A stretch of DNA of 50,306 bases, from positions 1-50,306 of the IMG/VR virus record IMGVR_UViG_3300008267_000373; one strand, given 5' to 3'. Positions within the stretch are counted from its first letter, which is position 1. Each line of letters begins with the position of its first letter. The notes under the pieces are model-generated. The model had not been told where the DNA came from. It did not search any database and saw only the letters and a list, made by a program, of their open reading frames with translations. This document shows positions 49,787-50,306 of this stretch, in pieces. Made by a program: the position numbers and the translations under genes. The DNA is from a virus.

Positions 49787-49851
49787 GAAATAGAAGAAAT
49801 TCTATTTTCACATGCATTCGTAAGGCCTTACAGTGCAGCTGAAAATAGAAT
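49787..49851 (+). other. Mutually exclusive hairpins in the tRNA leader
   Basis: Segment 2, ATTCTATTTTCA (49799-49810), pairs perfectly for 12 bp with segment 3, TGAAAATAGAAT (49840-49851). Inside that stem, TGCA arms and the 12-base palindrome GTAAGGCCTTAC (49820-49831) extend the structure. Segment 1, AAATAGAA (49788-49795), can also pair with the TTCTATTT of segment 2 around a GAAA loop. The structure ends two bases before tRNA-Gln. It may guide tRNA processing, attenuate, or be a separate small RNA. Confidence 0.65.
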
Positions 49852-49853
49852 GT

Positions 49854-49927
49854 TGCCCCATCGTCTAGCGGTAGGATATCTGACTTTGAATCAGAAGAGC
49901 GCGGTTCGAATCCTCGTGGGGCATCCA
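49854..49927 (+). tRNA. tRNA-Gln (anticodon TTG)
   Basis: Acceptor TGCCCCA pairs with TGGGGCA; the anticodon arm is TCTGA-CTTTGAA-TCAGA with TTG at 34-36; the T loop TTCGAAT is normal; CCA is encoded. The discriminator base is T, where cellular tRNA-Gln usually has G. Confidence 0.92.
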
Positions 49928-49935
49928 ATTATCAT

Positions 49936-50013
49936 CTGGGTGTAGCTCAGTCTGCGTAGAGTGCTTGCCTTGGAAGCAAGAAGTCGCTGGTTCAAATCCA
50001 GTCACCCAGACCA
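49936..50013 (+). tRNA. tRNA-Pro (anticodon TGG)
   Basis: Acceptor CTGGGTG pairs with CACCCAG, then A and encoded CCA. Positions 8-9 are TA. The anticodon arm is CTTGC-CTTGGAA-GCAAG with TGG at 34-36; the T arm is GCTGG-TTCAAAT-CCAGT. Confidence 0.9.
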
Positions 50014-50018
50014 AATAT

Positions 50019-50101
50019 ATCGGTGTAGCGTATAGGTAGCTGGTGCTACCACGGGCCTCCAAAACCCGCCGCAAGGAGTTCGATTCTTCACACCGGTGCC
50101 A
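50019..50101 (+). tRNA. tRNA-Trp (anticodon CCA), enlarged D-arm region
   Basis: The loop CTCCAAA flanked by CGGGC and ACCCG gives anticodon CCA. Acceptor ATCGGTG pairs with CACCGGT with one G-T pair; encoded CCA follows. Between acceptor and anticodon arms are about seven more bases than normal, containing GGTAGC...GCTACC, which can fold on its own. The top anticodon pair is C-A. The identity is clear, the shape is odd. Confidence 0.75.
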
Positions 50102-50107
50102 ACTAAC

Positions 50108-50189
50108 GGTGTGTGGCCCGGATGGTAAGGGGATGGATTGCAAATCCATAGCACGAAAGTAGTCAGTTCGATTCTGACACACACCTCCA
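50108..50189 (+). tRNA. tRNA-Cys (anticodon GCA)
   Basis: Acceptor GGTGTGT pairs with ACACACC, then T and encoded CCA. The anticodon arm is ATGGA-TTGCAAA-TCCAT with GCA at 34-36; the T arm is GTCAG-TTCGATT-CTGAC. The variable region (AGCACGAAAGTA, 12 bases) is long for tRNA-Cys. Confidence 0.85.
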
Positions 50190-50194
50190 ATCAT

Positions 50195-50265
50195 AGCGAC
50201 AGCAGTGGTCTGCACAGAGGTCTCATAAGCCTCGAGGCTGGGTTCGATTCTCAGTGGCGCTACCA
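50195..50265 (+). tRNA. tRNA with CAT anticodon (Met or Ile2)
   Basis: The anticodon arm GAGGT-CTCATAA-GCCTC gives CAT; the T arm CTGGG-TTCGATT-CTCAG is normal; CCA is encoded. Acceptor AGCGACA against TGGCGCT has one A-G mismatch, and the D arm GCAG-TGGT-CTGC follows with almost no linker, so the gene is short (71 bases). Whether it is elongator Met or lysidine-modified Ile cannot be read from sequence. Confidence 0.75.
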
Positions 50266-50282
50266 AAAATAATTCTAACAAA

Positions 50283-50306
50283 ATGAAAATAGGGGGTTTA
50301 CAAACC
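50283..50306 (+). promoter_or_regulatory. Early promoter box, cut by the window edge
   Basis: AAAATGAAAATAGGGGGTTTACAAA repeats the early box; TTTACA is at 50297-50302 and the -10 element lies beyond the window. It begins another plus-strand early unit after the tRNA genes. Confidence 0.65.

Noticed and set aside
49865-50281. Open frames of 138 and 62 codons on the minus strand across the tRNA genes
   Set aside because: They are antisense translations of five well-defined tRNA genes and give the familiar spurious tRNA-derived peptides.

Overview
The window is the virion-assembly half of a T4-like contractile-tailed phage (myophage) with an AT-rich genome. Head, neck, tail and baseplate genes are recognisable one after another as homologues of T4 gp4, 5, 6, 8, 13-23, 25, 26, 48, 53 and 67, with the recombination genes uvsW and uvsY at the left edge. 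Several genes belong to the exo-T4 set that I know from marine and cyano-type T4-like phages: the DUF4815/Hint structural protein, fibres starting TIRIKRS-x-VSG, octapeptide-repeat virion proteins and 2OG-oxygenase-like proteins. No photosynthesis gene is present. The host cannot be fixed from this window. A lipoprotein signal peptide, several wall-degrading enzymes and sigma70-type early promoters point to a Gram-negative bacterium.

Layout. 1-2188 (minus): 5' part of uvsW, a methyltransferase-fold protein, uvsY and a tail-tube-fold protein. 2282-3284 (plus): an early promoter and five tiny unknown genes, closed by a two-hairpin bidirectional terminator. 3359-15778 (minus): gp23, 22, 21, a small protein, 67, 20, 19, 18, 17, 16, a 2OG oxygenase, 15, 14 and 13. 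15693-26698 (minus): fibre and adhesin genes at the position of T4 wac/12, interrupted by three glycosyltransferase-like genes and a jelly-roll protein. 26739-44329 (minus): the DUF4815-Hint protein, gp8, a gp10-like fibre, a gp7-position protein, gp6, gp25, spike, amidase, gp5 hub lysozyme, gp27-like hub, gp53 and gp48. 44374-48896 (plus): gp4, an unknown, a tail-tube-fold protein, gp26, a short ORF in the -1 frame, and the tape measure. 48897-49385 (minus): a lipoprotein peptidase. 49409-50306 (plus): a small gene, a terminator, and five tRNA genes behind an early promoter.

Regulation is legible. T4-type late promoters (TATAAATA and one-base variants) stand before most structural blocks. 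Early promoters share an extended box ATAGGGG(G/A)TTTACA plus a sigma70-like -10 element; five copies are seen, all on the plus strand. One of them (36643) points antisense into the baseplate spike gene.

The most interesting item is the end of the gp26 gene, just upstream of the tape measure. A T8 run (U UUU UUU followed by tandem stops) and a perfect 10-bp inverted repeat sit where a -1 frameshift would fuse gp26 to a 66-residue extension. This is the layout of the lambda G/GT tail-chaperone frameshift, but in a T4-like phage. Other notable items are a Hint domain in a virion protein, two arrays of seven octapeptides, a frame-broken structural gene, fused-looking ends of a fibre gene and gp13, face-to-face late promoters, and a mutually exclusive hairpin set before the tRNA genes. 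All names come from reading the sequences against remembered families; no database search was run.
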